Shown piece after piece: positions 9,650-22,040 of a DNA stretch of 64,000 nt. The notes under the pieces were generated by a model that saw only the letters and a list, made by a program, of their open reading frames with translations, was not told the DNA's origin and ran no database searches. The stretch's first letter is position 1. The number at the start of each line of letters is the position of its first letter. This DNA comes from Pascua guehoae (Eukaryota; Basidiomycota; Tremellomycetes; Trichosporonales; Trichosporonaceae), in NCBI GenBank assembly GCA_001600415.1, contig BCJX01000006.1, positions 2,044,364 through 2,108,363 of the forward strand. The letters are read 5' to 3'. A program made the translations under genes and the position numbers.

Positions 9650-12450
9650 TTAGCCACCGCCGGGAAACTCTGGTGGGACTCCCACACCGTCGCCGAGAAA
9701 GTTGCCGAGCAACCGCGGCCACTCGGCAGGCTCTGAAAAGTCAAATGTCAGGTCCGGGAGGAGGTCGGCTGCTTGGCCCATGAACAAGGGCTGCGAGTGC
9801 TGGGTCGATGGCTGCTGCTGGGACGGGGCGGGGAACGTGGGGCCAAGCAGTGCCGGCACCCAGGTGTTCACAAGGGGTCCAAACTGGGCTTGGTTCTGGT
9901 TCTGATCCTGGTTCTGGCTCTGGCTCTGACTCTGGCTCTGGGTGGGGTTGGAGTTGGGGTTGGAGTTGGGATTCTGGTTGGGGTTCGGGTTCGTATTCTG
10001 GCTGGGGTTCTGGCTCGGATTCTGCCCGTGGGATGGACTGGGGTTCACTATGACGGGGACAGATGGGGGCAGCGGCACACTTGGTGGCTGCACCGGTGTG
10101 CGGACTTGCTGCAGTGCAGTCTCGAGCGTCGAGGACAACGTGTGTCGGAGGCTCGGGGCCGACTGGTGTGTGCCCATGAGCATATTCAGGTGGTTCTGGA
10201 TAAGGTTGAGGTCTATCCGTTAGCTATCGAGACAGCAACGAGTCGCTCCTCGCTCACCCTGTTGATCGGCAGCGCCCGATGCCCACGCTTGGAGGAGGAT
10301 CAGAGACGCATTGGTGACGATCACCAGGTCCCAGCTACTCCAGACCTCAAAGCCCGATGCCTCAATCCTGAGCACAGTGCGGGCAGCTTCGAGCAACTCG
10401 GTGCTCTCAGACGCGCTTATGGGTCGGTTACCCCGCAGAGGGAAGAAGATGGAGAGGACCTGCAATCAGCATGGGGCTACGCTGAACCGTAGCTGCAACA
10501 CCCAATACCCACAAACAACTTGTGCAGGTAATAGTTCAAGAAGACGATGGTGCGGTCATAGTTGTTCGTGTCGCGGGCTTTGAGTTAGCAGGTGGATGTA
10601 AGCTCAATGACACATACCCTCAGCCGCAGAACGTCTGTACCACGAGTCAATCTCGCTTGCCCAAGTCCGAATCTCTTGCATGTCTTCGGCCTGGACGGAA
10701 AGCTCGACACCATTACGCTTCGGCAGGTTCGTGCACACTGTATCCCAGAGCGTCGGGAGACCACGGCCAACAAATCTCGGCATGCGGCGCTGCATGATGG
10801 CCAGAAGCTCGCCGATCGACTGCCCCGGGTTGCGGTCCTGTTGTCCTGGGAAGAGCAGCTCGGGTGGACGGTGTGGAAGAGCTGGGGTAATGAGGTGGAG
10901 CGACGAGTGTTCAAGCTCAACAGTCTGTGGTGGGGATGAAGTCAGCCAACAGGACTCCACAAGCACTCGACATGGACTCACACGCAGACCCTCCCAGAGA
11001 CCTCGCCATCCATTCTGCCGCTTACCGCGGTCCTCGGTCACGCCGTCGAGCAGGATACGGTATGCCGTGTTGACCCACATGCCGAGCGTGTCGACCCACC
11101 CCACAGCCAGAAGGCCGACGAGGATGATTCCCAAGACATTGTCAAACTTTGACAAGCCGCGGATCAATGAGTCAGGCACGGCAAGCGTGCTGATTGCCCG
11201 TGTAAAGGACTGCATGTATATGCTGCCATGGCGCGCGAGGTCGGCCGAAGGGTAGTGAGCGGCCGCGACGTAGAGGATGGCAACGGCAAGCAGCGGCGTG
11301 GGGTCGTCAAAGGACACCTCGCTTGCGGGCAGAAAGTGCAGCCCAGGCATTTGTGACCGGAAACTAAAGTGTCAGCCGACCATCCGTGAGCTCAAGTGAG
11401 CAAGGAGAGCAAGGACCAAGGCCAAGACGCCATACTCACGAATCCCAGAGTTTGCAAACAGCCGAGGGGGAAAACGCGTCGCTGGACGCGAGGTGGTGCG
11501 GGAGCTCGTCGCAGAGGCGCCCGATGGCGTCGAGCGCCCCGTCGTACCCTGGGTTGTTCCGCGACGGTATTGATACCTGGATAGGCGTACGTAATGATTG
11601 CGACGAGTGCGTTTGCCGCGACGACTGAGACGAGTGGAGTGCCCGTGACGACTGAGACGACTGAGGCTCTCGCTCCTCGCTTCGGTGTCCGAGGTCTATA
11701 CCAAGACCCTCGCCTGGGCCATTACCCCAGCGTCCTCGCGCTTGATTGGACTGTCGAGCCCTGTTGAGGTCTCGGGTCGCGTTCGGGTGTTGGGCGTGAG
11801 GCGGAGGCGGCGGCGGCGGCTGGACGGGGTGGCTATGGGAAGTAGTGAGTCGAGAGCCGTTGGCCGGATTTGCGCCAGCGCCAGCAGTCAGGGCTTGGAT
11901 TTGCGCTTGAAGCTGAATGATAATGCCCTCGAGGCGAACATTGGTGCTTTCGACGTCTTTGAGACGCTGGTTGACCTCGGTTCGCCACAGCTCGGTACAC
12001 TGGTGCGAAGGATAGGGGCCCGGGGACCATGGTCTCGCGGCGTTGGCGCGGGGGACAAAGTCGCACGACGTCCCTGTCCGCCGACAGCGGTGGCATGGAG
12101 GATTGTTGGCGCCGTCGCACCGCATTTTCTTGCGCCTACATGGTACTGGAAGCACATTGTCAGCAACTACTTGGCGCGGGTTCGACTCGGGTGCCTGCCA
12201 CCTAAGAGTAGTCTCCTCTTCTTGAACCCCCCCACGAGACCATTCGACGCAGCCAAGGAATAGGCACAGGACACTCACGACATGCCTGGGACGTGCGTCC
12301 GGCGTTCAACTTGCGTCGTTTAGCCTCGGAAGACGAGCCCGGGTCGGCAGAGTCGAGAGAGGGGCTGACGTCGAGGCCCTCATCGTCGTGCGAGGCCGTC
12401 TTGTCCTCTGGGGAGGAAGGCGAGTGATCGTGTGCCCAAGACGACGACAT
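9650..12450 (-). CDS. Zn2Cys6 fungal transcription factor
   Basis: Predicted nuclear DNA-binding regulator. Exon 1 (from 12450) is acidic/Ser-rich and ends in an RRKL-type basic patch and SQAC. A splice then completes the binuclear cluster [14 protein letters not shown] ... [13 protein letters not shown], giving the six cysteines, with the first pair split from the rest by the intron. A predicted coiled coil follows ([20 protein letters not shown]). The middle homology region has [17 protein letters not shown] and [19 protein letters not shown]. Near the C-terminus (about 9890-10030) is a Pro/Asn/Gln/Ser tract of NPNQ, SNPN and QSQS units, typical of activation domains. Several short introns are required. 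The target genes are unknown. Confidence 0.85.
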
Positions 12451-13605
12451 TTAAAGACACATGGACGAAAAAGAAGAGTGAATGACAACCTTGATGATCG
12501 TGTTGGAACACAAGGGAAAAAGGGGTGGGTGGGTACGCGACCAGTCGTGCGTGCGGGGTACGCTACTCTTGTGTAGTCGAGGGAGCCAACAGGCAACAAG
12601 GTCGGTGCTAACGGAGGAAATTACAAACCAAAGTCGCCGCCGTCAATAGGCCCTCTTGAGCAACTACTGTAGACATGGTATGCAGCCGGCTGGTCAATAG
12701 AGTGGGGCCCACTGTGGGGTGAAAGCCTGGCCGCTGACCGCTTTGGGTAAGGGCGAAGAGGGGGGAGAGGGGGGGCCGGCCAAGTCGGACTTCGGGCAAC
12801 CCAAACCCCATGACGCCACCAAAAACTACAGTACCACATACCACATACCGCAAAGCCAAGCCAAACAAATAAAATAACGGCAGCCTGCAGCAACCAGACC
12901 CATGACAGTGTACACCGTGCGCACTCTACCAAACTGGCAGCCTGGCAGCAACTGTGCAGGTTCTCCATGCAGTAGTAGGGCGTCAATACCCTTGTCAAGG
13001 TCACGCAGGACTGCATTGTTGCTTCTCTTGTTGGTCGGTCATCGGGCATGCGGGCAGCAGCGCAGCAGGCTGATTGCCCAAACCCGAGCGGAACCAAAAT
13101 GTGGCGTTGATGACCGCAAAAATGACGCTCAAAGAGGTTTGGCAAACGGCGGCGATCCCTGTTGATCAGCTCGAGCTCCTGAGTTCCCTCGGTAGAATTC
13201 CCACGGTAGCTTAGGACTCTCCAGCTTGCAACCCCATATATCTCCTTCGACTGACCAACACCTCTTGATGATCTTGACACTCATCACAGAGCAACAGGCA
13301 CCTCTAGCTGTTCCCCGGCCACTGTACCACACGTCTTCGAGTGACAAATAGACTGACAGCAGTCGGAGTGTGTCTAACGCATTCGTTTTTGCTTCAAGTA
13401 GACTGAACAATGTGTCGTCTTTTGAACCAACGCTGACAGTTCCTACCGCACCTTGCTGACAGTCTTCATCCACTACACCGGTCTTCTGCGGATGTAGCTT
13501 GGGTCCCGCGGGGAGCATTTGAACCTGTTCCTGTTCCTGGCGAGAATGGAAAGGTCCCGGGGCAATAATAACAATGCGTTGAGCCCCCCACGCCCACTCC
13601 CAGGA
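12451..13605. other. Intergenic, no gene recognised
   Basis: About 1.15 kb upstream of both the Zn2Cys6 factor and the F-box gene. It contains open frames on both strands, but none shows domain similarity, codon regularity or plausible splicing. Confidence 0.45.
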
Positions 13606-13608
13606 TCA

Positions 13609-13625
13609 TATAAATAGCAAGCTCA
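13609..13625 (+). promoter_or_regulatory. TATA box of F-box-like gene
   Basis: TATAAATAG lies about 200 bp before the start at 13810 and is followed by a pyrimidine-rich stretch (CTACTCTCCTATCTCCC) suited to a transcription start. Confidence 0.5.
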
Positions 13626-13809
13626 CCCCCGAGCGGCAACTACACTACTCTCCTATCTCCCACTTCACGATCTCCAGCTCACCAAACCACGCCAACTCGA
13701 AACGCATCAGCCTTACTCCCAGCCCAGGAATCAGTGCCAGCCCTTGTGCCCGACCCCCCAAGCCGGCATCAACCCCACGCCCATACCTAAGCCCAGTGCC
13801 AGCACCGCC

Positions 13810-15060
13810 ATGGCTCAACCGTCGCCTCGCCTCCCCACCGAACTGCTATGCATGGTCGTATCGAGCATCGATCTGGCTACCGACCGAGCGACCCTCGCGA
13901 GCCTGGTCCGCGTCTCGCATGCGTTCTGGGAGATTTCCGCCCCTTACTTATACCGCTACCTCGAGGTCGACGAGGCGCAGCTCCACAGGCTCATCGCCGG
14001 TAACTTGGATCCCAAGTTCTGGCGACCGAAACCTTCATGGAGCTATCTAAAGACTCTGCGCCGCCGCAATCTTCGACAAGAACGCAAAGTGAGCGTGCGC
14101 GCGGAGCGGGCATTCGCCCTAGTCGAGCACGTGCATCTCCATCCACCGCCGCTCAACAAGGGCATCGAGGAGCTGTGGTTTGTTACCCAAAGCAATGTCC
14201 CGCTCTTCCCCAACGTGCGCCGACTGTGTCTGGAAGACAAATGCATCTGCGAAGACTACAAGACGGAAGACTCGATCACGCGCTACGCCTACACCCATTG
14301 TCCCGAACACAACCGCCTCAAATGGGACATGACACCTGATGCCGAGCTTCCGACCGATGTGGCTCTATTTGACAAGCCGAATTTATGTGTCCGCGGTCCC
14401 TTTAGCAAGCACCGGATGGACTTGTTTACCAGTGCCGCTCGCGACGTTGCATGGCACATTCAACCTACGAGGGCCTCTTGGTACTCAGTGTCCGCACACA
14501 CCCCACGCACATGGGAGTCGTTTAGTGTCCACGAGCCCGACGCACCCAGTATCCAATTTCGTTGGCCGACGGGCGCTATCACCGACAACAAAGACAGACA
14601 CCCAGCTACCAACGACCTCGTTATTCTCCTGACTGATGGTCGGGCCAAGGCGACGTTCCAAGAACGCTTTCGCGAGAGCTTTGACCTCGTGCCAGAGTAC
14701 AACTGTCCCCCTTGCGCAGTTTGCGGTGCGAATCCCATGGGCAGACAATGTGTTTTGCTAATGGTTCAGGAAACAGGCAGGAGTAGTCTCGTCTCGCAGC
14801 TCGCAGCTCGCACCTCGCACCTCGCACCGCGCGGCCACATGACCGAAGACGCGCAACTGCAGGCGACTCCGTACTGTATCATCACTTCATCCGCTGCGGA
14901 TGTGGCTCTTTGCTTCACTGTTGGACGGGATCGCCTGTTTTGCTTCGCCTCATCGACGAGGGGCCAGAACCATGCCGTCACGACACCAGCGCTTCACGAC
15001 CACGTTGTACTCTCCACCGACCAACGGCAGAATCGATTCAATGGCGCCATTAGTAGATAG
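13810..15060 (+). CDS. F-box-like domain protein
   Basis: Uninterrupted 416-codon frame. The N-terminus MAQPSPRLPTELLCMVVSSI followed by TLASLVRVSHAFWEISAPYLYRYLEV fits an F-box: an LPxELL start, the 'sLvrVSh.f.eia.p.LYr' core, then helix. Such proteins usually link substrates to SCF ubiquitin ligases. The rest has a CPEH and two CxxC-like pairs but no recognised repeat. An in-frame ATG at 13744 is less likely because the conserved part starts at the second Met. The C-terminal ~90 residues look less protein-like, so an unseen 3' intron is possible. Large F-box-like families without assigned substrates are common in related fungi. Confidence 0.68.
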   Translation: MAQPSPRLPTELLCMVVSSIDLATDRATLASLVRVSHAFWEISAPYLYRYLEVDEAQLHRLIAGNLDPKFWRPKPSWSYLKTLRRRNLRQERKVSVRAERAFALVEHVHLHPPPLNKGIEELWFVTQSNVPLFPNVRRLCLEDKCICEDYKTEDSITRYAYTHCPEHNRLKWDMTPDAELPTDVALFDKPNLCVRGPFSKHRMDLFTSAARDVAWHIQPTRASWYSVSAHTPRTWESFSVHEPDAPSIQFRWPTGAITDNKDRHPATNDLVILLTDGRAKATFQERFRESFDLVPEYNCPPCAVCGANPMGRQCVLLMVQETGRSSLVSQLAARTSHLAPRGHMTEDAQLQATPYCIITSSAADVALCFTVGRDRLFCFASSTRGQNHAVTTPALHDHVVLSTDQRQNRFNGAISR

Positions 15061-16533
15061 CTGTACAGGAGCGCGCAATGTGATACGCAGTCCACCCGCA
15101 GCGGGTGCCAGTCCACGTTGTACCATCGAATAGTCGCCGATACAGTAGTGTTCTTCTCGCAAGCCGTAACCTGTGCGCGCAGAGAGTGGCCCGCAGAGCA
15201 GTAGTCGCGACGCGAGAGAAACACGCTGGTAAGAGGCGCCTCAACCCATGGAGAACTTATTCCGTCCGATGAGAACGCCTGCTCGAAACCACCACCGTAC
15301 AGCAATTGCGAGCACCAGGGCAAAGCCACTTCCCCGAGGACGACGAGGTGCTGAAGTGACACTGCATTTGAGAGAGAGCCAGCGCTGCCATCGGCTGTTA
15401 TACACGTGTGGTCTGTTCTGACAGAGGGCTGCGTGGGAACATATGAATTTAAAGGGAATATTTAATATTTATGATATTTATCAACTGCAGCACCCGTTTT
15501 TCGGCTCTTGAGCTCGCAAGAACAGCTCGTACGCGCTGCTGATCAGGGACGTACCGGGACATGCTAGAACTTGACAAATAGCAACGTCAAGATCTACACG
15601 CCCGTGCGCAGAGCACTGCAACTCGGGCATCAGACGTGGGCCTCATGCCCCAAATTGCTCGAAAGGTTACGTCGGTAAAAATTTGGCAAAGTCCTCAAAC
15701 CCACCCCATAGAGCGCCTCAAGTATAATAAGCCCTGGTTATAATCATTGGTCCATTAGCCGAATGGTCGGAGCCCTCAAATTTCACACCGTGGCATGAAT
15801 GCTGTTGGTTGCGCGTTCGAATCCTCGTGGCTGCCGTTCCTGATTGACGCATCTTCACGACGTCTTTCCGTCCCTGGTCGATTTCATTTCGTTCCAAACA
15901 GTAAACCACGACAGTCGCGGCCGCAAGGATTCAAATGCAATACCAGCAGTGGGAAGCCCGCGGGCCGCCTTTTTGGGTCTTGTTCCATCTCAGTTTTGCC
16001 TACAGCCATAGTTGCCGCAGCTTACAGTAGGTTGACGCGCGAGCGGGTCCTATGAGTAGGGTGGTGGTAGACATAGAGGCGAGCATGACATCGGGGGGGT
16101 GAGCGAAGAGAAGGCCGTCAGAGACCGTCACGTACCGGTCGCGTCCGCGGGCCTACTATCTCGAACTGAGCTCCAGCTGAACCCCGACTCCATGGCTGGA
16201 CGACACTGTTCAGCGTCCATGGATGGGTGGGCTGTGATGGGTGTGAGTGGGCTACGGTGGGGGTGAGCTTATGGTGAGGGTGAGCCTCACGAGTGTATCA
16301 CCACTGTAGTGCATGGTATTGGCCCAGGAGGTCAACAGTGCGGGTGACATACTGGATTGCAACCTGCCCAGGCTATGTCCATGCCTCTACCGGGCAATCA
16401 AGATCAAAGTACAGTAGCATGCGCAGATGCTCGCGTCAGAACGCTGGTGAATGGCAATGATGCTACATGCCAGCTATGCTGGTTTTCAATACCCCTGGGT
16501 AGGGAACTAGGGATATCTAGCTTTGAAGCTGCT
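15061..16533. other. Intergenic, AT-rich patch and tRNA-like relic
   Basis: About 1.5 kb between convergent genes. It includes an AT-rich patch near 15450-15490, pol III A/B-box look-alikes near 15750-15835 (no acceptor pairing), and GTGAGGGTGAG-type short repeats near 16200-16290. No gene is supported. Confidence 0.45.
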
Positions 16534-18279
16534 TTAAAGCTCGTCGTGGCCGGGGGCCTCCTTCTCGTCCTCATCCTCGTCCTCGTCGGCCGCCTCCTTG
16601 GCCTCCTCCTTGTCAGCCTCTTCCTCCTTGACATCCCGCTTGGCCTCGGAGGGAGCGGCCTTGCCGTTCTCCTCGATGAACTCGACGAGGCTCTCGAGCG
16701 AGCGGTCACCCTCGTAGTCGACAAACTCGTCCGAGCCGGCAGCGCGGAACTTGATGGTAGGGAACGACTGGACCTTGAAGGGTGCCTCGATGGGGATGTC
16801 GTTCTCGGTGGCGTCCATCTGAGCGCTGAGAACTGTCAGCCCGAGGCCTTGTCACACCTGCAGCTCGGTACTCACATGACAACGTTGGAGCCGGTGTACT
16901 TCTCACCAAGGCTCTCCCAAACAGGAGCCAGGCGCTCTGTAAGAAGTTAGCTTTGTATACTAGCGGGGTACACAGCCAATAACGTAGTACTCACGGCAGT
17001 GGCCGCACCAGGGAGCGTAGAACTCGACAAAGAGGTCCTTGTCCTTCTGCTCAAAGAACTTGTCCCACTCGGTACCGACAAGCTTGTAGACGGCGCCCTG
17101 GGTCTCGGGAACGTCCTCCGACTTCATGAAGGGCTTGACCGAGCCGTCCTGGATGCCGTTGACAAACTTCTCGATACCGGCGGCAGTGGCGACCTCGTTG
17201 AGGACGTACTTGGCCTGGGAAGCCATGTCCTGGATGACAAAGGCAGGGAGGTCCTCGGCCTTGGCGCCGAGAGCCTTTGCGTAGTCGCCAAACTTGAGGC
17301 CATCGATCCAAACAAAGTTGTAGACACCACGGAGCTTCTCAGTGACCTTCTCGAGGTCCTTGATAATCTTGCCGCGGCGGTCCTCCTCGGACGGGTCCTC
17401 GAAGAGGAAGGCAATCGGGACGTTGGCCTCGGCGTACGAGGCAAAGTTGTCCGGGCCGAGCTCGGCAAAGATGGGGAGCGAGTAGGTGCGGACAAAGGTG
17501 TTAATCTCCTCAGAGTCGGCCTTGTCAAACTTGTCGTTGTAGACAGTCGGCTTGTCCGAGTGGCTGGTGTAGACAAGGAGGGCGGGGAGCTTGGGCTTGC
17601 CGGCAAGCGCAGGAGGGGTCGAGCCCTCAAACTTGCCAAAGAGGAACGAGTCGCGGTTCTTGTTGGCGTAGTCCTCGAATGCCTTGGGCACGGGGTGCTT
17701 GTCGTCACCGTAGGCAATGACGACACTGTTTCATCAGCACTGTGTATAACACCCATGATTGCCTTCCCCCACACTTACACCTTGTCAGCCTTGGTGAACT
17801 CGTCGTGCGAGTCGGCGGTAAGGTCCGAGATGGCAGGGAGGTTCTGCTTGTTCATGTACGAGACAATGCCGTCGGCCTTGCGGGGACCGTTGTACTCGAC
17901 AGGGTCGGCGCCGCGGAAGACCTTGAGAGTGGGGTAGCCCTGGACACCGTAGGTCTGGCAAATGGCCTCCTGCTCGGTGCAGTCGACCTTGGCGAGCTTG
18001 ATGCCCTTCTCCTTGAGGGTCGTAGCAGCCTCCTCGTACTCGGGAGCAAGGCTACATTGGTCAGCAACAAGGCAATACAGGCAGTTTGAGCAGGCTAGCT
18101 GGTCGCCTGCTGTGTACTCACTTCTTGCAGTGACCACACCAAGGGGCGTAGAACTCGACGAGCGAGAGGTCGTGGTCGAAGACCTCTGCGTCAAAGTTGT
18201 CCTTTGTCAGGGTGATGACATCGCTTGCCAGGACACCCGAAAGGAGGGGGAGAAGCTTGGCCAGAGAAGAGAGACGCAT
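16534..18279 (-). CDS. PDI1: Protein disulfide isomerase (ER lumen)
   Basis: Forms and rearranges disulfides in secretory proteins. The start at 18279 gives a signal peptide ([18 protein letters not shown]), then thioredoxin domain a with [12 protein letters not shown]. The b and b' domains follow ([19 protein letters not shown] ... [16 protein letters not shown]), then domain a' with [11 protein letters not shown], a Glu/Lys/Asp-rich tail, and C-terminal HDEL for ER retrieval. Both CGHC active sites are intact. Four introns are inferred; two sit right after the CGHC motifs, cutting both thioredoxin domains at the same place. Strong codon bias leaves long open frames on the opposite strand, consistent with high expression. 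The downstream neighbour is the convergent F-box gene. Confidence 0.95.
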
Positions 18280-19823
18280 GGTGAAAGGAGGGGATGAAAG
18301 TTGGAGATGGAGAAAGGAGAGATGGATAAAGAAGGAAACAATAAAGGTGGGTGGGTAGGTAGTGGTGTTGGTGTTGGTGGTGCGTGGTGCGTGGAGGTGC
18401 GTGGAAGGGTGAGTCGCGCTGGAGCTGGCGTCTAGGACGGGGTTCAGGTAATGGATGATCCCGGATGCGTCTGGTATTAGCAATAATCTTAGTGTGGCTG
18501 CCTCCACGTCGACACGTCCAAAATCCATCTTGGCCGCCTGCTGCATTTGTGCCTGCAACCCAGCCAGTACAGCCTCCCTCTACAGTATGCCTCCAACTTA
18601 GGTTTAAACATAGGCCCCACTAGGCCACTAGGCCGCACACCCAGGTCGCTGACCGGCCACTGACGCGCACACGCACGGGCGAGCACAGCACAGGTGCAGG
18701 GACTGCGGGGCGCGGGCAAGCACCTCGCGGCCGCGCCGGGGAGAGATCCACAGAGGTGGGTGGTGCGGGTACGGGTTTTGCGGGTGCTAACATGGCCTTG
18801 GTCTGACGTCGCGTTGCTCGCTTTCCCTTATAAAAGTCCCGAAAAGACGCGTTGCTCATTCTCATTTGCTCCCGTTGGCACTCCACGCGTCCACACGATC
18901 GCACTCCACGCGTCCACACGATCGCCAGCAGCGGGCAATGTGCGCTGGCGCGTGCTAGACTGTCGTGTCCACACTACTGAACCTACAAGCTACGGTAATC
19001 GGCCATGACTAGAACAGACCAACCAGCTTCCAGATTCCTCAATTGAGCCAAATTGGCCAGCAAAGCATGATGGGCGGGAATGACCGCCAGCCCGTCCTCT
19101 GGCGGCATTCTCTCCGGCCCGAATTGCCCGCCCTGATGTTCATTGTGGCGCTTTGTGGCCATGGGTTTCTCCATATCGCCATGTGCCCCACGCCGATGTG
19201 ATGGCTGATGGATGCTTCACTCTGCCCCGAGCAGCATACCCGCACTTGCCGGCATGTATCACAGCCAGACCGCCCAATCGCGGCCTGTGCCTGCATCAGC
19301 ATTTCAGGCACGAAAGGCGTGTCCAGGTTGCCGGCGGCCGGCCCGAGGTTTCTGGAACTGACACTGGTTCGTCTGGCAACTGTCTTGCCACCTGCATCAC
19401 GGTTGAGTTCAACACAAGCGCTGATCGTCGTAGTAGTTGCCTTCCAGGTACGAGACACTTCGCAGTCGTCAGGTGGATATCCTCAGGCTGCCCAGTAGAG
19501 CAAGTAGACGCCGCACGCGCGCGCCAAGGACGTCATGTCACAAGACCAAAGTGGGCACGACCGTCATCAACATGGTGCAGGCGGACAAGTCCGGCGGAGA
19601 TGGCATTCCTTAAGCGAGCTGGTTTATCTATTATGCCTGATTTACGTTCCTGTTTGGGAAGCATGTGGAACCCAGCAGCGAAGGAGCCGAGGAGATTGGC
19701 GAAGACCGAGCCGATGTGAGCGGAGTTGGGTCCGGTGGTGGCAAGGTCAAGGTTCATATATCAACCTGTTTGAGGTCGACGTTCGCCCCACCGCCTACAA
19801 ACTGATACAAATAAACATCCATC
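18280..19823. promoter_or_regulatory. Divergent upstream region PDI / APC permease
   Basis: About 1.5 kb between divergent starts. It has a TATA-like CTTATAAAAG at about 18826, a tandem duplication (18878-18923), and CATATATC about 70 bp before the permease start, a likely TATA element for that gene. Short ORFs here have no support. Confidence 0.45.
18878..18923. repeat. Perfect 23-bp tandem duplication with ACGCGT
   Basis: Two adjacent identical 23-bp units, each containing CCACGCGTCC. A third ACGCGT occurs about 35 bp upstream. ACGCGT is the MCB core bound by MBF-type cell-cycle factors. Confidence 0.9.
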
Positions 19824-22040
19824 ATGGGCCTAACTGAGAAGGAATCCGCTCACGCCGTCACAAAGGTGACCAGTCGCCAGAGCTACCATCCCGATGTCGA
19901 CCATGTCGAGGGCGAGATCCCGCTCGAGCGCAACTTCTCGTTCTTGGCGGCATTCGGACTGGGATTCGGTCTCCTCAATAGCTGGACTGGTAAGTGTCTT
20001 GAGTGGGGGGAGTGATTGGGGGCTAAGAGAGAGTCGAGACTGACATCCCCCAGCGATGTAAGTAGCTTGATGCTGGCATATCTTTTGGATGTGATGCTGA
20101 TCACATGCGTCTCCTCAGGTCTGCTTCGTGAGTACAGAGAACGACCCTCTATCCATATGGCCGCTGACATGACAGCCTCTCCGTCGTTCTTCCATCTGGC
20201 GGTAGCGTAGCCATGGTGTGGGGGCTGCTCGTTTCTGCTGTCGGTACACTCGCGATGGCAGTCTCTCTGTGAGTTCAACTAGCTTGCCACTGCGAGCCAT
20301 TCGGTTGCTGATACCCCTTGTAGGGCAGAGATCTGTCACGTCCTTCCCCTCACCGGCGGACAGTACGACTGGACATGTAAGTAGAATTACCCAGTACCCA
20401 ACTGACACCACAGACGTCCTTGCTCCCGAGGGAAAGAAGAAATCCCTCTCGTTCATTGTGGGCTGGATGGCTGCCGCCGGCTGGGTTTCGTTGACTGCCA
20501 CAAACTCGTTGCTCTCCGCCAATTTTGTTACAGGGTATGTTTACTACACCAGGAATTTCTTACTCGTGCTGACTATTGCCAAGTCTGATCTCGTTGTGGC
20601 GGCCCAACTTTACAGTGACGGCGTGGCAGACACTGCTCCTCTACCTCTGCTTCCTCCTGTGCGCATACTTGCTCAACACGTTTGCCGTCCGCATCCTTCC
20701 CCACATCGACCACTTTGCTGGATTTTGGAGTATCGCCGGTATCATCATTGTCGGCATCACCGTTCTCGCGTGCTCATCCGGAGAGTTCAACGCGCCCAAG
20801 GAAGTGTTCGCCACGTTCACGAACGAGACTGGGGTATGTGGATTTCAGCAGCTCGAGTTCAAAGGGTAACACAGCTGACGGTACAGTGGCCCAACGGTGT
20901 TGCCTTCATCCTCGGCCTGTTGCAGAGCACTTTCGGCCTTACTGCCTTCGATGCAGTCACGCACATTATCGAGGAGATGCCCCGGCCGTCCATCAACGCG
21001 CCAAAGGTCATGTGAGTAGCTGCAAAAAATGGTAGCCAGTCCAGTCCATGTTCACAACGCTAACGGTGTTCGCAGGGTCATTGCAGTTCTTCTCGGCTCC
21101 TTCACCGCCTGGATCTTCATGATTATCATTCTCTTTGGCATCCGTGACTTTGACGCCGTGCTCTCTGCTGCCACAGGCCCGATTCTTCAAATCTACTACC
21201 AGGTCACCAACAACAAGGCAGGGGTACGTGATAACGAAAACACAGACGCCAGATCATCTAGCTGACAGGTTTTAGGCAACGTGTCTTCTCATGTTCAACC
21301 TCTGCGCCATGGCGTTCGCTGCTGAGATTGTCATGACCGTTTCCAGCCGCATCATTCTGGCGTTTGCCCGTGACCACGGTCTGGGCCAGCTCTCGCCCAA
21401 GCTCGCGCCCGTTCACCCTGTCCTCAAGGTTCCCGTCTACTGCATCATCTTTGTCGCATGCTGGGACGTGGTGTTCGGTCTCATCAGTACGTTGCGGTGA
21501 CCAATGGACATCGGCGTTGTTAATATCGGCAAGTGCTGACTTTTTAGTGTTGGGGTCGACCGTTGCGCTTAATGCTATTCTCGGCTCGGCAGTCGTCTTC
21601 CTCCAGATCAGCTACTTTATCCCCAGTAAGTCTCGTCTGGGTTTTCTGCAACCTATAGTCTGAGCGGCATACTAACTCGCCAGTCACGCTCATCCTCATT
21701 CGAGGCGAGGATGCTTTCGAGGGCCACAACATCGACGCCACCTGGTCTCTGGGTCGTTTCAGACGTATGTTGTGCTCATTATTGTGCCACTACCCATTTC
21801 CCGTTACTCACCCGTGCAGGCCCCATCAATATCGTCGCGCTCATCTTCCTCTCCGTTACATCGGTCTTCTTTGTCTTCCCGCCTGCGATCCCCGTCACTG
21901 GCTCGTCCATGAACTATGTCGTCGTGGCCATGGGTATCGCCTTCCTGCTCTGCGGCATTACGTGGATTATCGATGGTCGTAAGCGGTTCGAGGGACCAGG
22001 CGAGCTCATGGTACGCCTCTCTATCAGCAAGAACGCCTGA
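19824..22040 (+). CDS. APC-superfamily permease (amino acid/GABA/choline type) with micro-exons
   Basis: Predicted plasma-membrane transporter with about 12 membrane segments. Residues read GEIPLERNFSFLAAFGLGF, LLNSWTA, then VVLPSGGSVAMVWGLLVSA and AEICHVLPLTGGQYDWT. This is the pattern of the fungal amino acid/choline transporter family (Hnm1, Uga4). Keeping this frame needs two micro-exons: 20054-20057 (CGAT) and 20119-20127 (GTCTGCTTC). They rebuild T-A-M-S-A-S-L-S, as in relatives. About ten further introns follow. The stop may be at 22040. Alternatively a 35-nt intron from the GTACGC after GELM would move it to 22066 (tail RTAYKL). The substrate cannot be assigned. Confidence 0.87.

Noticed and set aside
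12621..13280. 219-codon minus-strand frame with a hydrophobic Trp/Cys-rich stretch
   Set aside because: Flanking sequence is not protein-like and no splice pattern or family supports it.
14994..15362. 122-codon minus-strand frame overlapping the 3' end of the F-box gene
   Set aside because: Moderately protein-like start but no family, and it overlaps the supported gene's end; left out for lack of evidence.
15745..15840. tRNA-like sequence: A-box TTAGCCGAATGG and B-box GCGTTCGAATCC
   Set aside because: The acceptor stem does not pair (GGTCCAT has no partner after the B-box) and T-stem pairs are mismatched. At best a decayed tRNA relic.
16999..17937. A 312-codon plus-strand frame opposite PDI
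   Set aside because: Same codon-bias effect; it crosses PDI introns and has no motif.
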